Shown here: positions 37,049-50,364 of the stretch, one piece after another
Numbering within the stretch: position 1 is the stretch's first letter
Layout of the letters: each line of letters starts with the position of its first letter
Assembly (NCBI GenBank): GCA_050084985.1
Contig: JBITNC010000001.1
Span: forward strand, 86,118,001 to 86,182,000
Origin: Nageia nagi
Taxonomy: Eukaryota; Pinophyta
Direction: 5' to 3'
DNA: 64,000 nucleotides
Translations under genes and position numbers: made by a program
Notes under the pieces: generated by a model
Seen by the model: the letters and a program-made list of their open reading frames with translations, nothing else
The model's database searches: none
What the model was told of the DNA's origin: nothing

Positions 37049-37549
37049 TGTTGGAATGTGTAATGCATTATTGTAACATATCTTCATGTAATTCACTTAA
37101 TACTTAAGGGTATCCCTAGATACCTTAAGTATTTAGTGAATATGATAATGTAACTTATCCTACACTCCATAGATCATGAGCATGCCCCTTGGGTAAAAGG
37201 GTGATTCATGAGATGATATTTTACAATGGTTAAAAGGGTAATCCAAGGGAGGATTTTGGCCTATAAATAAGGACCCTCTCCTTGAGATTACTCACTCAAA
37301 TTTGTATAAAAGTTATGCTATAGGTTTGTTAGGAGAAGTGAGAAAGAGGTATTGTAAGAGAGTGTTCTTTGAGAATAAGAATATCTTAAATTAGTGAATA
37401 TACTCTTTTCTATGAGAGGAACCACTTTACATATGATGTTAACTTTGTGAGACTGACTATCTTATTTATGTTATTATGATGATGTTTTAGAGAACTTTGA
37501 AGTGATCTTGGTAGAATAAGAATTTAGTCATTTAGGCTTATTTCATTTA
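37049..37549 (+). repeat. Copia-2 5' LTR
   Basis: Starts TGTTGGAATG. It contains a TATA-type 'cctataaataag' at about 37260-37271, followed by 'ctctccttgagattactcactca'. It aligns with 44874-45362 over its whole length with scattered substitutions and small indels. Confidence 0.92.
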
Positions 37550-37551
37550 AT

Positions 37552-37564
37552 TGGTATTAGAACC
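37552..37564 (+). other. Copia-2 primer binding site
   Basis: TGGTATTAGAACC begins two bases after the LTR and matches the initiator-tRNA-Met type PBS (TGGTATCAGAGC) with two to three changes. Confidence 0.85.
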
Positions 37565-40264
37565 ATCCTTGAAAGCTCCTCTTCAATATCTTGGAGTTCA
37601 TTCCTACTCCTTTGTCCATCTTTGGAGGTTCATTTTCATTCTTGTGAAGTAAAATCAAGTGAAGGTATAACCTATTATTATTATTATTATTTTATTGTTA
37701 CTAACATTCTATTTTGTGTTAAGTTGTAATTTTCTTGAAAAAATACTTGCTTAAGGTAACAATATATTGATATTACACATTTTTTATATACTAACTTTTA
37801 TGATTAATTGCAATTTTTTTTACAAAAATTACTTTAAAGTAGTAGCAATATTGTTATGCAATTTTTTTGTTTATACTAACATTTTTTATGTTAGTTGTAA
37901 TTCTTTTTTACCAAAATTTGCTTAATATATTACTATTTATTTTGCACACATTTAGTTTGAAGAAACTTTTGTAAAAATTTGCTATGTATATTTTTTTCAA
38001 AAAAAGGCATTTTTGTTATACTATAACAAAAATACTTTGTTATTAAAAAATATTAGATGTTGTTAAGAAATATATAAAAAATGATACCCCTTTAAATATG
38101 TATATTCTTTTACAAAAATAAAGGGAAACCATTTTTTTTAAATATTGAAAGAAGTTTTTTTTATATAAAAAAATATAGGAAGGACTTGGCAGCCTTATGG
38201 CCATCCCATCTACCTCCCTACGCCCAAACCCAAATGTCTCTTGCCAGCCCATCATTAGGTAGCGTTCCCCCACCCGTAGCTCCACTTATTAGTCCCATCA
38301 CTTAGCCAATTGTGACCAACCTTTGTTCGACCCCTTAACATCCCTAGGTGGCCCACCACTGCCCCGCTCATGGCCCTTGGCTCCACTCCTTGCACTACCC
38401 CAATCGTGGTACCCACCATCTTGTTACCCTTCTTGCGATTCTTGGCTACACTTCCTGTGCTACCCAAGCCATGACACCAACCCCATTGCAACCCTTCTCA
38501 TGGTCCCCAACTTTGCTCCTTGTGCCATCCCATCTTGGTCCTAACTCATCTCCATGGTGCCACACCTCCTTAGTGTGATCGACCTTGCCCCCCCATCATG
38601 TTCTTACTCTTGACCTTGCCCTTTTCTACTTCCCAACATAGTTAGCGCTCGCTATCGCCTCACCACTCTTACAAACTTGCACCACCAAACTAGAGCTTAA
38701 ATTTTACCCACCAAGGAATGAATCTCCTATAAACAACCATTAATGGGAGTGTCAGCTTCCTCCTACCATTAAGTTGTTGCAAGTGGTGGATGAGAGCATA
38801 TTTGACTCTCATTACATTATTCTTATGGTGAATTATTAAACATGCAGTTTTATTAAAAAAGAGTTATTTTTTTTAAATAGTTGTCTATTAACAAATAATA
38901 TATTTTTTTTAGTCTAACCTAAGAATTCATACACCTCAGTAGGTTGAAACACGAGAACTAACCAATCTACCATCATCAAGCCTAAGGCCCCACCACTACG
39001 CCATCCCCACTAGGACTATAATTTTTTTTTTTAATAAATGGGGAGTTATTTTAAAAGGAAACATTTTATTTGAACAAAAAGCTATAAATTTTAAATATTT
39101 TATGGAAACTTTTTTTCAAAAAGGGGGAGAATATTTTCTAAAAAGGGAATTACTTTTGAGTGAAGTTTTTTTTAAATAAATAAGTCAAGTTTTTTTTTTT
39201 TTTTTTTAACTCTATAATTGGAGTTATTTATTTAATGGGGAGTTAATTTCAAAGAAAAATTAAGCCTTTTTTTTCTGGAAACTCTTTATGGGAGAAGTTT
39301 TTTTTTTTTTTTTAAACCTTTCTAAGGGAGATAATTTTTAAGTACCTTATCCTTTTAAAAATAAAGGGGGTGGGGCAATTATTATAGAGGGGAAATTTTT
39401 TCTCTCTCCTTTAAGCAAGCTATTTTTTTTTGAAGGAAGGGAGCATTTTTTTGATAAGTTTAAATTTTAAAGTAAAAGGGGGACTCCTTGTTTTAATTGT
39501 TGTTACTTAAAATTAATGAACACATGTATTTTTTTGTAAAGAGATCCTCTTAGGGTTGTGATAAAACCTATTGGACACTCTTAGGTTTCAAATTGGATGA
39601 TGTAACATTTTTTTCATGCACTTTATATTAAAGCATTTTGATTTTATTTTTTGCAAAAAAATTGCAAATATTGGAAGTGAAGCCCCTAAAATGAATACAT
39701 CCACATATTTATTCCGTAACATAACTTGTTTGGGGAGCCACAAGAGGAGGATAAGGTATATGGTATCCTTTAGTTCGTTGATTCAAATGATGTAAAATTT
39801 GTACTTTTTAATTACTCCTAAGTCCTATGTTGGTCTAGACATAAATCCATATAGATGGATAGACATGTGTGTAGTGATACCATATGTACATTCAAGGATT
39901 ATCTTCATAACCTAGGGGGATAACTTGAAACCTAAACAAGATAAAAAAAAAAATTCGATGAAGGCCTAATTTTAAATAAGAAAACAACCTCAACTCTACC
40001 CTCACATCATCAAATGTTACTTGGTTATGCCAAAATGTTAGATGTATAGGATAAATGAATTCATGAGATTAAAACTATTTGCACATGTGAAATTGGTTAA
40101 CAATTTAAGCATGCCTTGTTCAAATTCAACATGTATGATTGATTTGAACAAATTCAACATGTACGATTGATTAAATTGAACAAACTCAACATGTATGGTT
40201 GTTTAATTTGGTTAAAATATTTAACATAACTACATTGGTTAATACTTTCACCTTTTTGTAGCAA
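37565..40264 (+). other. Copia-2 leader, 2.7 kb, with C-rich island and T tracts
   Basis: This is far longer than a normal Copia leader. It includes T-rich repeats (37680-38170), a C-rich island (38190-38700) with three degenerate units of about 60-65 bp ('ctcatggcccttggctccac'-like), and a block of homopolymer T and A runs (38860-39480). Three copies of an about 31 bp unit around 'caacatgtatgattga' follow at 40115-40215. No protein domain is visible. It may contain a further, unrecognised insertion. Confidence 0.6.
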
Positions 40265-40866
40265 ATGGGAGATTCCTTTTCACCCAAGCACATCTTAGAT
40301 GCATCCAACTATGACATTTGGGAACATAACATGAAAGTAGAGCTACAAGCACAAAAATTATGGTAAATGGTAAATAAAAATCAATTTGCTCCAATAGATG
40401 AGAAGGTAGTTGAAGCTTACAACACAAACAATGAGTTGAAAACCTTTATAATCTTTTGTGTAATTTTATATGAAGTCCTTCTTATGATCTCTTTTTCAAA
40501 GTTTACAAAGGAAGGTTGGGATAGGTTGAAGAAAATCTACCTTGGCACCGAATTCTCTAAGAGGTTCACTATTATCCAAAAATTGTTATAATCATGTAAA
40601 GAGGGAAATAAAAGTGTTGTAATACACTTGAACAAGATTATTGATCTTAGGACCCAACTTGTGAGGTGTGGCTACAACTGGATCAATGATGAGTTTATGG
40701 TGTTCATCATCCTTCAAAGCCTCTCTACTAAATTCAGTGACTTTATGACAGTCATTGAGATGAGGTTTAGTGATGAAGAAGTGTATTCCTTAGAAAATAT
40801 TTCAAGCCTTCTCCTAAAATATGAAAAAATTAACTCTCAACAAAAATTTGTTGGTATCCACTCTTA
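40265..40866 (+). pseudogene. Copia-2 gag
   Basis: ATG at 40265. The reading contains SNYDIWEHNMKVELQAQKLW (the Copia gag 'W…M' region), then a GWDRLKKIYLG block and a VRCGYNWINDEFMVFIILQS block typical of the retrotran_gag_2/UBN2 family. It is broken by a TAG after KLW (about 40363) and a TAA near 40590. The following zinc-knuckle area (about 41040-41090) has Tyr in place of expected Cys residues, consistent with TGT-to-TAT changes. Confidence 0.8.
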
Positions 40867-41172
40867 AAGAGTATCATGTGGCACTAGGACCAATGAAGAC
40901 TCACTTCAAAAAGAAGTCCAAAAACCAAAAGAAATCTTTCCATCCTATGAAAAAGGACTTCAAGAAAGGTGGAAACAAATAATAGAATGACCATGATAAG
41001 TCTAGAAAATCTAAATCTAAAGCCAAATTTGATATTAATTATAATTTATATGGCATCTTTAGTCATAAGAAATCAGCTTACTACAAGAAAAAGAAAGAAC
41101 AAGGTGGTAAAGGAATTAGAAAATTAAACAACTTCATAGGTAAGAAGAAGAATAATAGAACTACTTTTATTT

Positions 41173-44145
41173 GTGATAGTTACTCTAGCTCTCATACTTT
41201 CTCAAATGATTGGATTGTTGACTCGATGCATAAATCACATGTGTTTTGAAAAGAATAAGTTTGAAAATTTTCATAAGTATAGAAAGGTTGCAGTTGTGAT
41301 AGGTGATAATTCAATCCTTGAAGTCAAAGGTATTAGGAGTGTGTTGTTGCATGAAAAGGTTTTTGAAAATATGCTCTATGTGCCTAAACTTAGTATGAAT
41401 CTTCTTTTCGTAATTCAAATTGCAAGGAAGGATACTCATTCGAGTTCAACTCACACTCCTAGTGCATTAAGAAGGGAATTACCACTTTGGTGAAAGGATC
41501 AGTGAAAGATGATCTCTACATTATAGATTAAGTACCAACAAAGATGTGCCTTGCTACAAATATTTGCTCTAAGGAAAATATTTGGCATCATCAATTAGGA
41601 CACCTTAACCATAAAAGCATTCAAATTATGAAAAAAAAAGAACTTATGGAAGATTTATCTTCAATATCACCTGCAATTGGTCTTTGTGAGAATTGCATCT
41701 TAAGCAAGATGAATAGGCAAAAAAGGTATAAATATAAGGTAAAAAGGGAAACACAACCTTTTCAACTTGTGCATTTAGATTTGATGGATCCATTTTAGAC
41801 GAAGTCACTTGGAGGAGCATTTTATTTCTTGACCTTCATCAACAACTTTAGTAGGATGACATTTCATTTTATACTCAAGCATAAGGATCAAACCTTTAAT
41901 AGGTTCAAAGATTTCAAAGCCTTAGTTGAAAATCATACTAATTTCAAAATTAATATGCTGAGATCTAATAATAGAGTGAATATAATAGCAATGAGTTCAA
42001 TGACTATTGTTCCAAATAGGATCATAAGGTAGTTCATGATCCCTTATACCCCTTAGTAATATGGTATTATCAAAAGAAATAATATAACCATTTAGGAAAT
42101 GGATAGGTGTATGTTGGGAAATATCCCTAGTTTCTTCTAGGGTGAAGTTGTGAGCACTATGATCTACACCCTAAATAGGTACCTTATAAAAGCAATTGAA
42201 GGTAAAACCTTATATGAGGCATGGATATGAAAGAAATCTAACATCACTTATCTTAGGGTTTTTGGTTGTGATGATTATGCCTTCATTATTGCTAAGAAAA
42301 GAAAAAAGTTGGATAATAGATCCAAAAAGTGCATCTTTATAGGCTATGATTTTTAGTATAAAGGTTATAGGCTCTACTCTACTTTCTCCAAAGTAGTGTT
42401 CATATCAAGGGATATAAATTTCAATGAACTTCCTAAAGAATTTGCTTCTTGTGAGGATTTAGATGATCTTGATGACTCTTATATTGCACCTAATTGGATG
42501 GATATCAATGTAGATAAGCCACCTTAAGAGAAAACTACTCCAACATAAAGGATAAGAAGAAGTATGACCTTAAACAAATCTTTATTTTCTAAAATTAATA
42601 GCAAGAATGAGCCCTTATCATTCAAGAAAACTTTGAAACATGACTAATGGATGGAATCCATGAAAGTGGAGTATGAGGATTTGATGAAAAATCAAACTTG
42701 AGACTTGGTTCCCTATCCTAATGAAAGGAATGTAATTGACAGTAAATGGATTTACAAGGTTAAATACAATTTAGTTGTGAAAATTGAAAATTACAAGGAA
42801 AGGTTAGTAGCCAAAGATTTCGCTTAGAAATACAAATTTGATTATGAGAAAACCTTTCCTCCGATGGTAAATATGCCCATAATCATGATTATCCTTTCTC
42901 TTTCAATAGCTCAAGGATGGAAAGTTTATTAACTTGATGTCAAGAGTGCTTTTCTCAATAGTGAATTACATGTGAAAATCTACATGAATCAACCATAAGG
43001 ATTTGTTGTAGAAGAAAAATATTCTCTTGTGTGCAAGCTAAAAAAATCCTTGTATGGACTTAAGTAAGCACCTATAGCTTGGTAAAAAAATATTTCATGA
43101 TACTTTGCAGACATTGGATTCTCTAAGTGCTTCTCCAATTTAGATCTATATGTTCTCAATCAGAAACAAGACTTGGTATTGATTCTTATCTATGTGGATG
43201 ATATTTTGATCATAGAAAATAATGATAAAATCATCCAAGAATGCATATATAAAGTTAAGGCAACATTTGAAATGATTGATCTTGGTTTCTTTCTCTGCTA
43301 TCTTGGTATGTAAGTGTACCAATACAAGGATTGCACTTACCTTAGTCAATCCAATTATATCTCAGATATATTACAAAAATTTTGAATAAAGGAGTGCAAA
43401 CCTATTGTGATTCCATTATCTCTTGGAATAACTCTAACTTTTAGTTGGTAGATGCTACATCTTACAAGAAACTAATTAGCAGTCTTCTTTATTTAATTAT
43501 CTCTAGGCCAAATATTACCTTTGTAGTAAATCTTATGGCATGGTTTATGTAAAAACTATATGTTGAGCACCTCAATGCTATTAGGAAAATCTTGAGGTAT
43601 GTTATGAGAATAAAGGATCTTGCTCTCAAGTATTCGAAATTGCCCTCATTTGTTCTCTCAAGGTACTCAAATTCTAACTATGGGGGAGATACAGATGATA
43701 GAAAATCAACCTAATTTATTTATATGTTCAACATTGATTTAGATGCTATGTCTTTGACTTCCAAGAAGTAACCTACTATTGCTCTCTCCACCATAAAGGA
43801 AAAATATCAAGCCATGTTATTCGTAGCCCAAGAAGCCATTTTGTTGAGGCATCTTTTGAAATAAATTGGGTATGAGCAAGCTTATCCATATTAGATTTAT
43901 TCAAATAATTAGTCAGATATTACTTTGGTAAAGAACCTTATTTTCCATTAGAGAACAAAACATGTTGAAATCCAAGCATATTTTATCAAGGAGAAGATTC
44001 TGGATGGTATCCTACAATTGTAGTATTGTACATCAATCCTAAACTCCATTGATTTGTCCATCAATCCCCTTCCTAAAGCTCAATTCTGCAAGCTTAGGGA
44101 ATCTATTGGGTTGGTGAAGTTGCCCTCAAGGGGAAGTGAAGGTTG
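41173..44145 (+). pseudogene. Copia-2 pol: integrase, RT and RNase H
   Basis: The order is Ty1/copia. A GAG-pre-integrase zinc domain (41544-41798, WHHQLGHLNHKSIQIM…CENC) comes first, then the integrase core (about 41800-42500). RT (about 42650-43400) has DSKWIYKVKYN, LDVKSAF and the catalytic IYVDDILI at about 43188-43211. RNase H (about 43480-44110) aligns with the Copia-1 frame at 45-755. Stops replace Trp or Gln codons at conserved sites, for example before LDVKSAF and within the NQPQGF and LKQAP equivalents, so the element cannot make a functional polyprotein. Confidence 0.9.
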
Positions 44146-44873
44146 AATTATTACTAAATTCATGTATGTGATGATAAATTCATCCCTAGGAGGATTTTTT
44201 GGTTGTATAGTGTTGATCTTGTTATGTACACCTTTGTGGTTAGTTTTCTCCATAAGAATTAGTTGTATATTTTTAAGCATATGATGGCTTTTGCTAGCAC
44301 TATTTTAGTTATCCATATGTGAGGAACTAGTATTTATATTTTTATCACTTTTCCTTTATCCATATGCAAGAAAATCATATGTACTTATGGTCTTTTTTTT
44401 GATGTTGATTAACATATATTCTTTATACAGCAAGTGACTATGAGTATTGGCTTTGCATCTTTGTGATAACTTATAGATCATAATTTATTAGTTTATAAAA
44501 GGCATTACTTGATTCATCTATCTTATATTGATATGATGCATCTAATTGATCTTGTTTATGAGCTAATTGTAGCCTATAGGTTTATTCTTGAGAGTGCAAG
44601 TTACCTAATCTGAGTGGGAAAGCTCATGGAGGCTCATCATGTCAACTTTTTGTTGAATGAATACTTTGTACAATGAAACCAGTTGTAGTTAATGATTTTA
44701 TTGTAAAATATTTATCAAATGGTAAAGTAGTGAGCCTCAATCTAAGGTCTTGGTTATTTCTCAAAGATGTAAATGTTCTCATCTTTGATTGTATCTCTAT
44801 GGAGGATAACTCTCTTTTACTCTCTCTTTCTTCTCTCCTCTTTGTTCTATCCCAATATTGCATTAGGGGGGAG

Positions 44874-45362
44874 TTTTAAAATGTATAATGCATTATTGTA
44901 AGGTTTATTCATGTAATTCACTTAATACTTAAGCGTATCCTTAGATACCTTAAGTATTTAGTGAATATGATAATATAACTTATCCTACACTCCATCTCGT
45001 GAGCATGCCTCTTGGGTAAAAGGGTGATGCATGAAATGATATTGTAAAATAGGTGATCCAAGGGAGTATTTTAATCTATAAATAGAGGGCTCTCTCCTTG
45101 AGATTACTCACTCAATTTTGTAGCAAATTTATGCTCTAGGATTGTTAGGAGAAATGAGAAAGAGGTCTTATAAGATAGTGTTATTTGAGAATAAGATCTT
45201 AGATTAGTATCTGCACTCTCTTCCATGAGAGGAACCACTTTACATATGGTGCCAAATTTGTGAGATTTGCTATCTTATTTATGATATTGTGATGATGTTT
45301 TAGATATCTTTCAAGTGATCTTGGTAGAATATGAATTTAATCATTTAGGCTTATTTCCTTTA
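44874..45362 (+). repeat. Copia-2 3' LTR
   Basis: Preceded by the PPT 'attaggggggag' (about 44862-44873). The first bases TTTTAAAATG are a decayed TGTTGGAATG. It aligns with the 5' LTR to 'tttcctta'. Confidence 0.92.
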
Positions 45363-46990
45363 GTCATGACATCAACATGCTTGTTATAATTCCTTGAAAT
45401 GCTCTCAATTACTAGTGAATCTAAATATTTCATGATTAAGTCATGAACTAAATCTTTGTAAGGAATTAACTTTGCATCCTTGGTTTTGTGCACTCCATTA
45501 ACATTATTTGTGATCAATTGAGAATCACCATAGATTTTGATCTTCTTAATTTTCATGAGAAAAATAATAGCCTTAATGCCTCACATAAGAACCTCATCCT
45601 CAACCATTTTATTTATGTATTCACAATTGAGTTTATAATCCATTTGGATTATAGTACCTTGGGAATATATCAATATAAGACCTTCCCTGGATCCTTTAAT
45701 TCACTTAGAACAATCAAAATAAAGAGTCCATATGTCATTTATGTTTAATAAAAAAAGGATATAAACTCATCAAAACATTTCTCATTAAGGGTGGAATGAA
45801 TCATTGCATGGAGCTTCAGTCATAACATCTACTATAACTTGATCCTTAATTTTTTTTTGATGAACAAAAATCATATCAAATTATTGTAATTAAAAATTTA
45901 CTCATGTAGCATCTATATGTTTAATATGAGGTTTGGAAAGAAGTTAGTTTAGAGGATCAACTTGGGAAATCATATAAGTTGTGTTATTTATCATTTAATG
46001 ACTCAATTTTTCTATACTAAATACTATTGCAAAGTAAAACTTTTCTATTAGAGTATACCTTATCTCATAATCTGCTAATGTCTTGTTGATATAGTAGATT
46101 TTTGTCCTCACCTTTTTGGGAAAGAATTACCCCAAAGTGTTTCATTATGGATAAGATATATAATTGAAAAGGACTAGAATAATTAAGAGGTGATTAAAAA
46201 ATAGGATTTAAGAGGTACATTTTTTATGTCTTCAAAAGCATACTATAATTTCTCATCCCAAATGAACTTGACATTCTTCTTGAAAAAATGGAAATTAAAA
46301 GCACTCGTATTAGCATATTAAGCTATGAACCTTTTTATGGCTTGAAATTTTACTTGAAAAATTCTAAGAACTTTAAGGTTCCTTAGAGGAGGCATTTCCA
46401 AAATAGCTTTTGCCATCTTTTAGTCTACTTTTATGTCTCTTATTGAGGTAATGAATCTAATAAGATTTGCACTTAATACTCCAAAGCAATATTTTTTAGG
46501 CTTCAATATGAGCTTAAAATATCTTAATATTTGGAATATGGCCCTAAAATATGAAATAAGATCTTCCTTTTTTCTTTTAATTTGCAAGGATATCATTTAT
46601 ATAAACTTTAAGAAAGTGATGAATGAAGTCATGAAATATAGCTACCATTTATCTTTGGTAAGTTGCTCCTACACTCTTAAGACCAAAGGATATTACCACA
46701 TATAAAAATGTTCCCCAAAGAGTTATAAAGGACTTTTATATTTATATTTATATTCAACATTAATTCTGATATGATTATATCCTAAAATTCTATGCATGAA
46801 GGAGATAATATCATACCCATCTATTGAATCACTAATCATATCTATGTTTGGAAGAATAAATTTATCTTTAATACATGCCTTGTTTATGTCTCTAAAATTT
46901 GTATAGCATCTAATCTCTCCATTGGGCTTCATAATTAGGATAATATTGAACAATAAAAAGGAATAATCAATAATATTGATGAAGCTTATA
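45363..46990 (-). pseudogene. Gypsy-1 RT and RNase H (interrupted by Copia-2)
   Basis: Minus-strand RT is recognisable at 46723-46953: KPNGEIRCYTNFRDINKAC, then LPNIDMISDSIDGYDIISFM, the conserved gypsy 'R.C.D.RDLN.A…LP.ID' block. The archaeal-type second RNase H ends at 45363 (KIYGDSQLI…HVDVM), exactly where Copia-2 entered. The rest lies at 37043 and below. Frames are heavily broken. Confidence 0.8.
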
Positions 46991-47439
46991 TCAAGATATT
47001 TCTAAATTTCCTCTTTGATCAATAATGCAAAAATCTTAAGGTTCATCTTTCTTACTTTTTGTTGAATAAGATTAGCATCATCATGTACCACCATGTTATG
47101 CATCAAAACATAAGGATCTAAATCAGGCATGTCATCATTTAACTAAGATAAGAGAACATCAAATTCTAATAACAGATCTTTGTACTAGCTTATCTCTTCT
47201 TCACTTAGCCAACATACAACCTTGATCAAACTTTGATTTTCTTTTGAACTAATATTGATGTTTATTGTCTCTTATTTAATAATGGTCAATTCATCATTCA
47301 ATTGAGGAGGAATTGGTAATACCCCACCCTTATCATAATATGTAATCACTTCATCCTTTGATAACAAACATAGACACCCCTCTCCCTTGTAATTACCTAG
47401 CCCTAATCTTATTTCTAAAGAAAATAGGAAAGGAGCTAG

Positions 47440-47472
<33 letters not shown>

Positions 47473-50348
47473 GATAGGAAAGGAGCTAGTGTAGCAAGGG
47501 GGACTTGCTATATCTTCATATATATATACTTTTGATATAAAATAAGTATAGGGGTGAAGATATAATTCTTTTTCCTTTTATGAATCGATCTTGAAAACTC
47601 ATAATGGGCTTTAAGTATCTTCAAAATTAAATTTTCACTTTGAAATATGTCAATGTGAATAGGAAGAATAGTTAAATAAGGGGTCAAACTAAATCATGAA
47701 TTTTTTTAGTGTCAATGCCAAAAATAATTTGATTCATGACATTAGAAACTTAGTGCCTTTTTTCCTCTTTTTAACTTTTGATTACTTCTTCTAATATCAA
47801 GACCATATTGCAAAACATAACAACTTCTTTGTCATCTTTATCCAAGTCTTCCTAAGATGTGACAACTATGCCTTTCCTATCATATTTTGAAATGGTTCTA
47901 AAAATTTTAGGCAAATATTTCAAGTCCTTGATCATATTTTCCTAGGCCTTTCCCTAATATTTATAAGTATCCATAATATATTTAGAAATAAAATAAGAAT
48001 AGATATTCATATCTTTGATATTAAAACTTAATTTGGATGTTTTGGCCTTAGATTTATATGGATAAACAATGATATCCTCTTCTTCACTTGATGAATTGTA
48101 TTCATTATAAAAATTTTGATTTATATTTTTTGAACCACACTTTAAGAAATTATTATAGTTCAAGATCTCTTTGATATCTTGGCATGAACATCATTCGTTT
48201 GAGGAGCATGAGGGATCGAAAGATGAAGCATTCTAAGGTTGATAAAGTCATTGAATGACGGGAGGAAACATCCTAAAAATGGTAGTTTTCCATGCTATTC
48301 TAAATGATATCTTACCATATCTACTCTTATTAGCTAGATTCTTCAACTTCATTATGAGGAAAAATATTTGACTAAGCCCTTCCATACAATCCAAATGGAA
48401 GTTCATATGCTTGGATGATACATGCCTAATATCCATGCTCACTTTTGAAGAGTATATGGAATCACTCCCATTGTGTGGATCCAAGGTCTACCAAGGAGAA
48501 TATTTTAAGGTAATTCTCCTTCCATTATATATTTCTTACAGTCTATGGTATTAGGTCCCATATGGATAGTAAGGTGTATATAACCAACACAATTTTTCTT
48601 CATATTATTAAAACCTTTTATTTTAACCATTTTTATTTTCATTTTGAGAAGCCCTTTATTTTAAAATGGCTTAAGAAAATCATGGAATAAATTTTGAGAC
48701 CTAATTTGGTTTCCACTAAATCTATTTTTGTAGGTACTCCCATTGTCTTTATGTGAAGGTATGAAGAAAGACTCTTTTTTTTTGTCACATCTTGTGATAG
48801 TATTTCTTGATCATAAAACTTTATCATATTGATAACTATTTAAAATAATCAAACATATCTTCACAAATGCATATTTTAGGTTAAAATGAACTTATTTAAC
48901 TTTCAAGGCATCAAATAAATATAATCTATGTCATTAAAAAATCATTAGCAAATCATATAGACTAATTTTGCATTTGTATAATTCAATTGATCTACAACAT
49001 CATAAGAAGAAGATTGAGAGGAAGTAGATTCCACCTCATGTATTTGATCATTAATAGAATTGGGTATACCTTACTTGTGGTGATGTTGTAATCAACTTCT
49101 TTATGTATGATCATATTGACCATAACATTTGCATCATCACTTAGTGCTACCTTTAAAATCTCACCATCAACATACAAAACTTTCCTACTTTCTAACAACT
49201 CATTCAATTTCTTTTTAATATCTAAAAAAATATTAGTATAATGTTATTTTACTTGATAATATCCACAATATGTAGTAGCCTTATTCCAAGAATACTTCTC
49301 TTCATCATCTTTATATTCCTTTCCTTTGACCCATTGAATCAATTCTCTTTTAAGATAATATTCAAATATCTTTCTTGGGTTAATTGAGTGGTGGATATAT
49401 TTTTCATCTTCCTTTTATTCTTTTTGAATCTCTTTAGAACTTCTTTAATCTATATTTACTTTGGTATATTTTTTTAGGATATGATTTCTTTGGATTTGAT
49501 TTTGTATAATTAACATATTTAAATTATCCATATTGAACTAATGCTTTTTCTTTGTCAATCAACTCATTAATCATATCCATAAAAGGGTAATATTTAAAAT
49601 CAATACTAGGATATTTCAAACCAATAAGAATATTTTTTATCTTTACTCAAAATTCTATAAAGGGAAAAACAAAATTTCTAAAATCTTGAAATAATTTTTC
49701 CTAACATTTCATTGGAATCTTGTTTACAATTCATTAGGTCCATCAAACTAAGAGGCATTTGGATATTAAATTTGAAATTATTTCTAAACAAGGTCTTTAG
49801 CTAGACATACAACATAATGGAATCAACTTATAATCTATGAAACCATATTCATACCTATCCCACTATACTAAGTGAAAAATATTTTCCTTTCATATTTTCA
49901 TTGATACCACATGTGGTATATCACACCTTAGCTCTATGGTAAACTCAAAGCATGGAATATGGGAATTAGGATCTCCATCTTCATTGAACTTCTATAAGTT
50001 AGGATTAAATTAAGTACCTATCAAAATAATATTTCTAATCTCATTAGTACTTAAGGGATTCACTCTTTCTTGAATAGTGGGTATCCTATCTTTTGATATG
50101 ACCTAACTCAAAATTTTAATCTAAAACTACATTTTCTCAACATGCTATTATGAACTTGTATTCCTTCACTTAACTCCATTTTGGGGGGCCAGTTCTCTAG
50201 CACTAGTGTTGAGTTATGATTTGACCAAGTTTGGGGATGTGATCCATTTCTATCACACTTAGATAAAAATATAAAATTCTTCTAAAAATCTTAAAGGTTT
50301 TTTAGCTCACAAAGAATGCCTTGAAATAAAGTATTTACATAAGTAAGC
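46991..50348 (-). pseudogene. Gypsy-1 gag, protease and linker
   Basis: The most decayed part. A protease-like stretch (about 48639-48760, PTKIDLVETKLGLKIYS) has lost the D-S/T-G catalytic motif. A following block resembles the 'GRPW.H' region after gypsy proteases (about 48484). Gag is not recognisable with confidence. An (AT)n microsatellite of about 27 bases at 47440-47467 lies between two copies of 'aggaaaggagctagt'. Confidence 0.55.
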
Positions 50349-50363
50349 ATTGGGTTCACCAAT
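50349..50363 (-). other. Gypsy-1 primer-binding region with inverted repeat
   Basis: ATTGGTGAACCCAAT lies one base inside the 5' LTR. It contains TGG, as expected at a PBS, but I cannot name the matching tRNA. It is a perfect 5 bp inverted repeat with a 5-base loop. Gypsy-2 has ATTAGTGAACCTAAT in the same position. Confidence 0.6.
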
Positions 50364-50364
50364 A

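Larger units (their letters stand above)
37049..45362 (+). mobile_element. Copia-2: complete decayed Ty1/copia element nested in Gypsy-1
   Basis: LTRs at 37049-37549 and 44874-45362 are flanked by GCCAT (37044-37048) and GTCAT (45363-45367), a 5 bp target-site duplication with one difference. The element holds a Met-tRNA PBS, an unusually long 2.7 kb leader, gag, GAG-pre-integrase, integrase, RT and RNase H in Copia order, and a PPT. It is inserted opposite to Gypsy-1, inside the RNase H region. Many stops arise from TGG-to-TAG and CAA-to-TAA type changes. Confidence 0.93.

Noticed and set aside
38255-38578. Cys/Pro/His-rich frames in the C-rich island
   Set aside because: Three frames are open at once because of repeat composition, and none starts or ends in a gene-like context.
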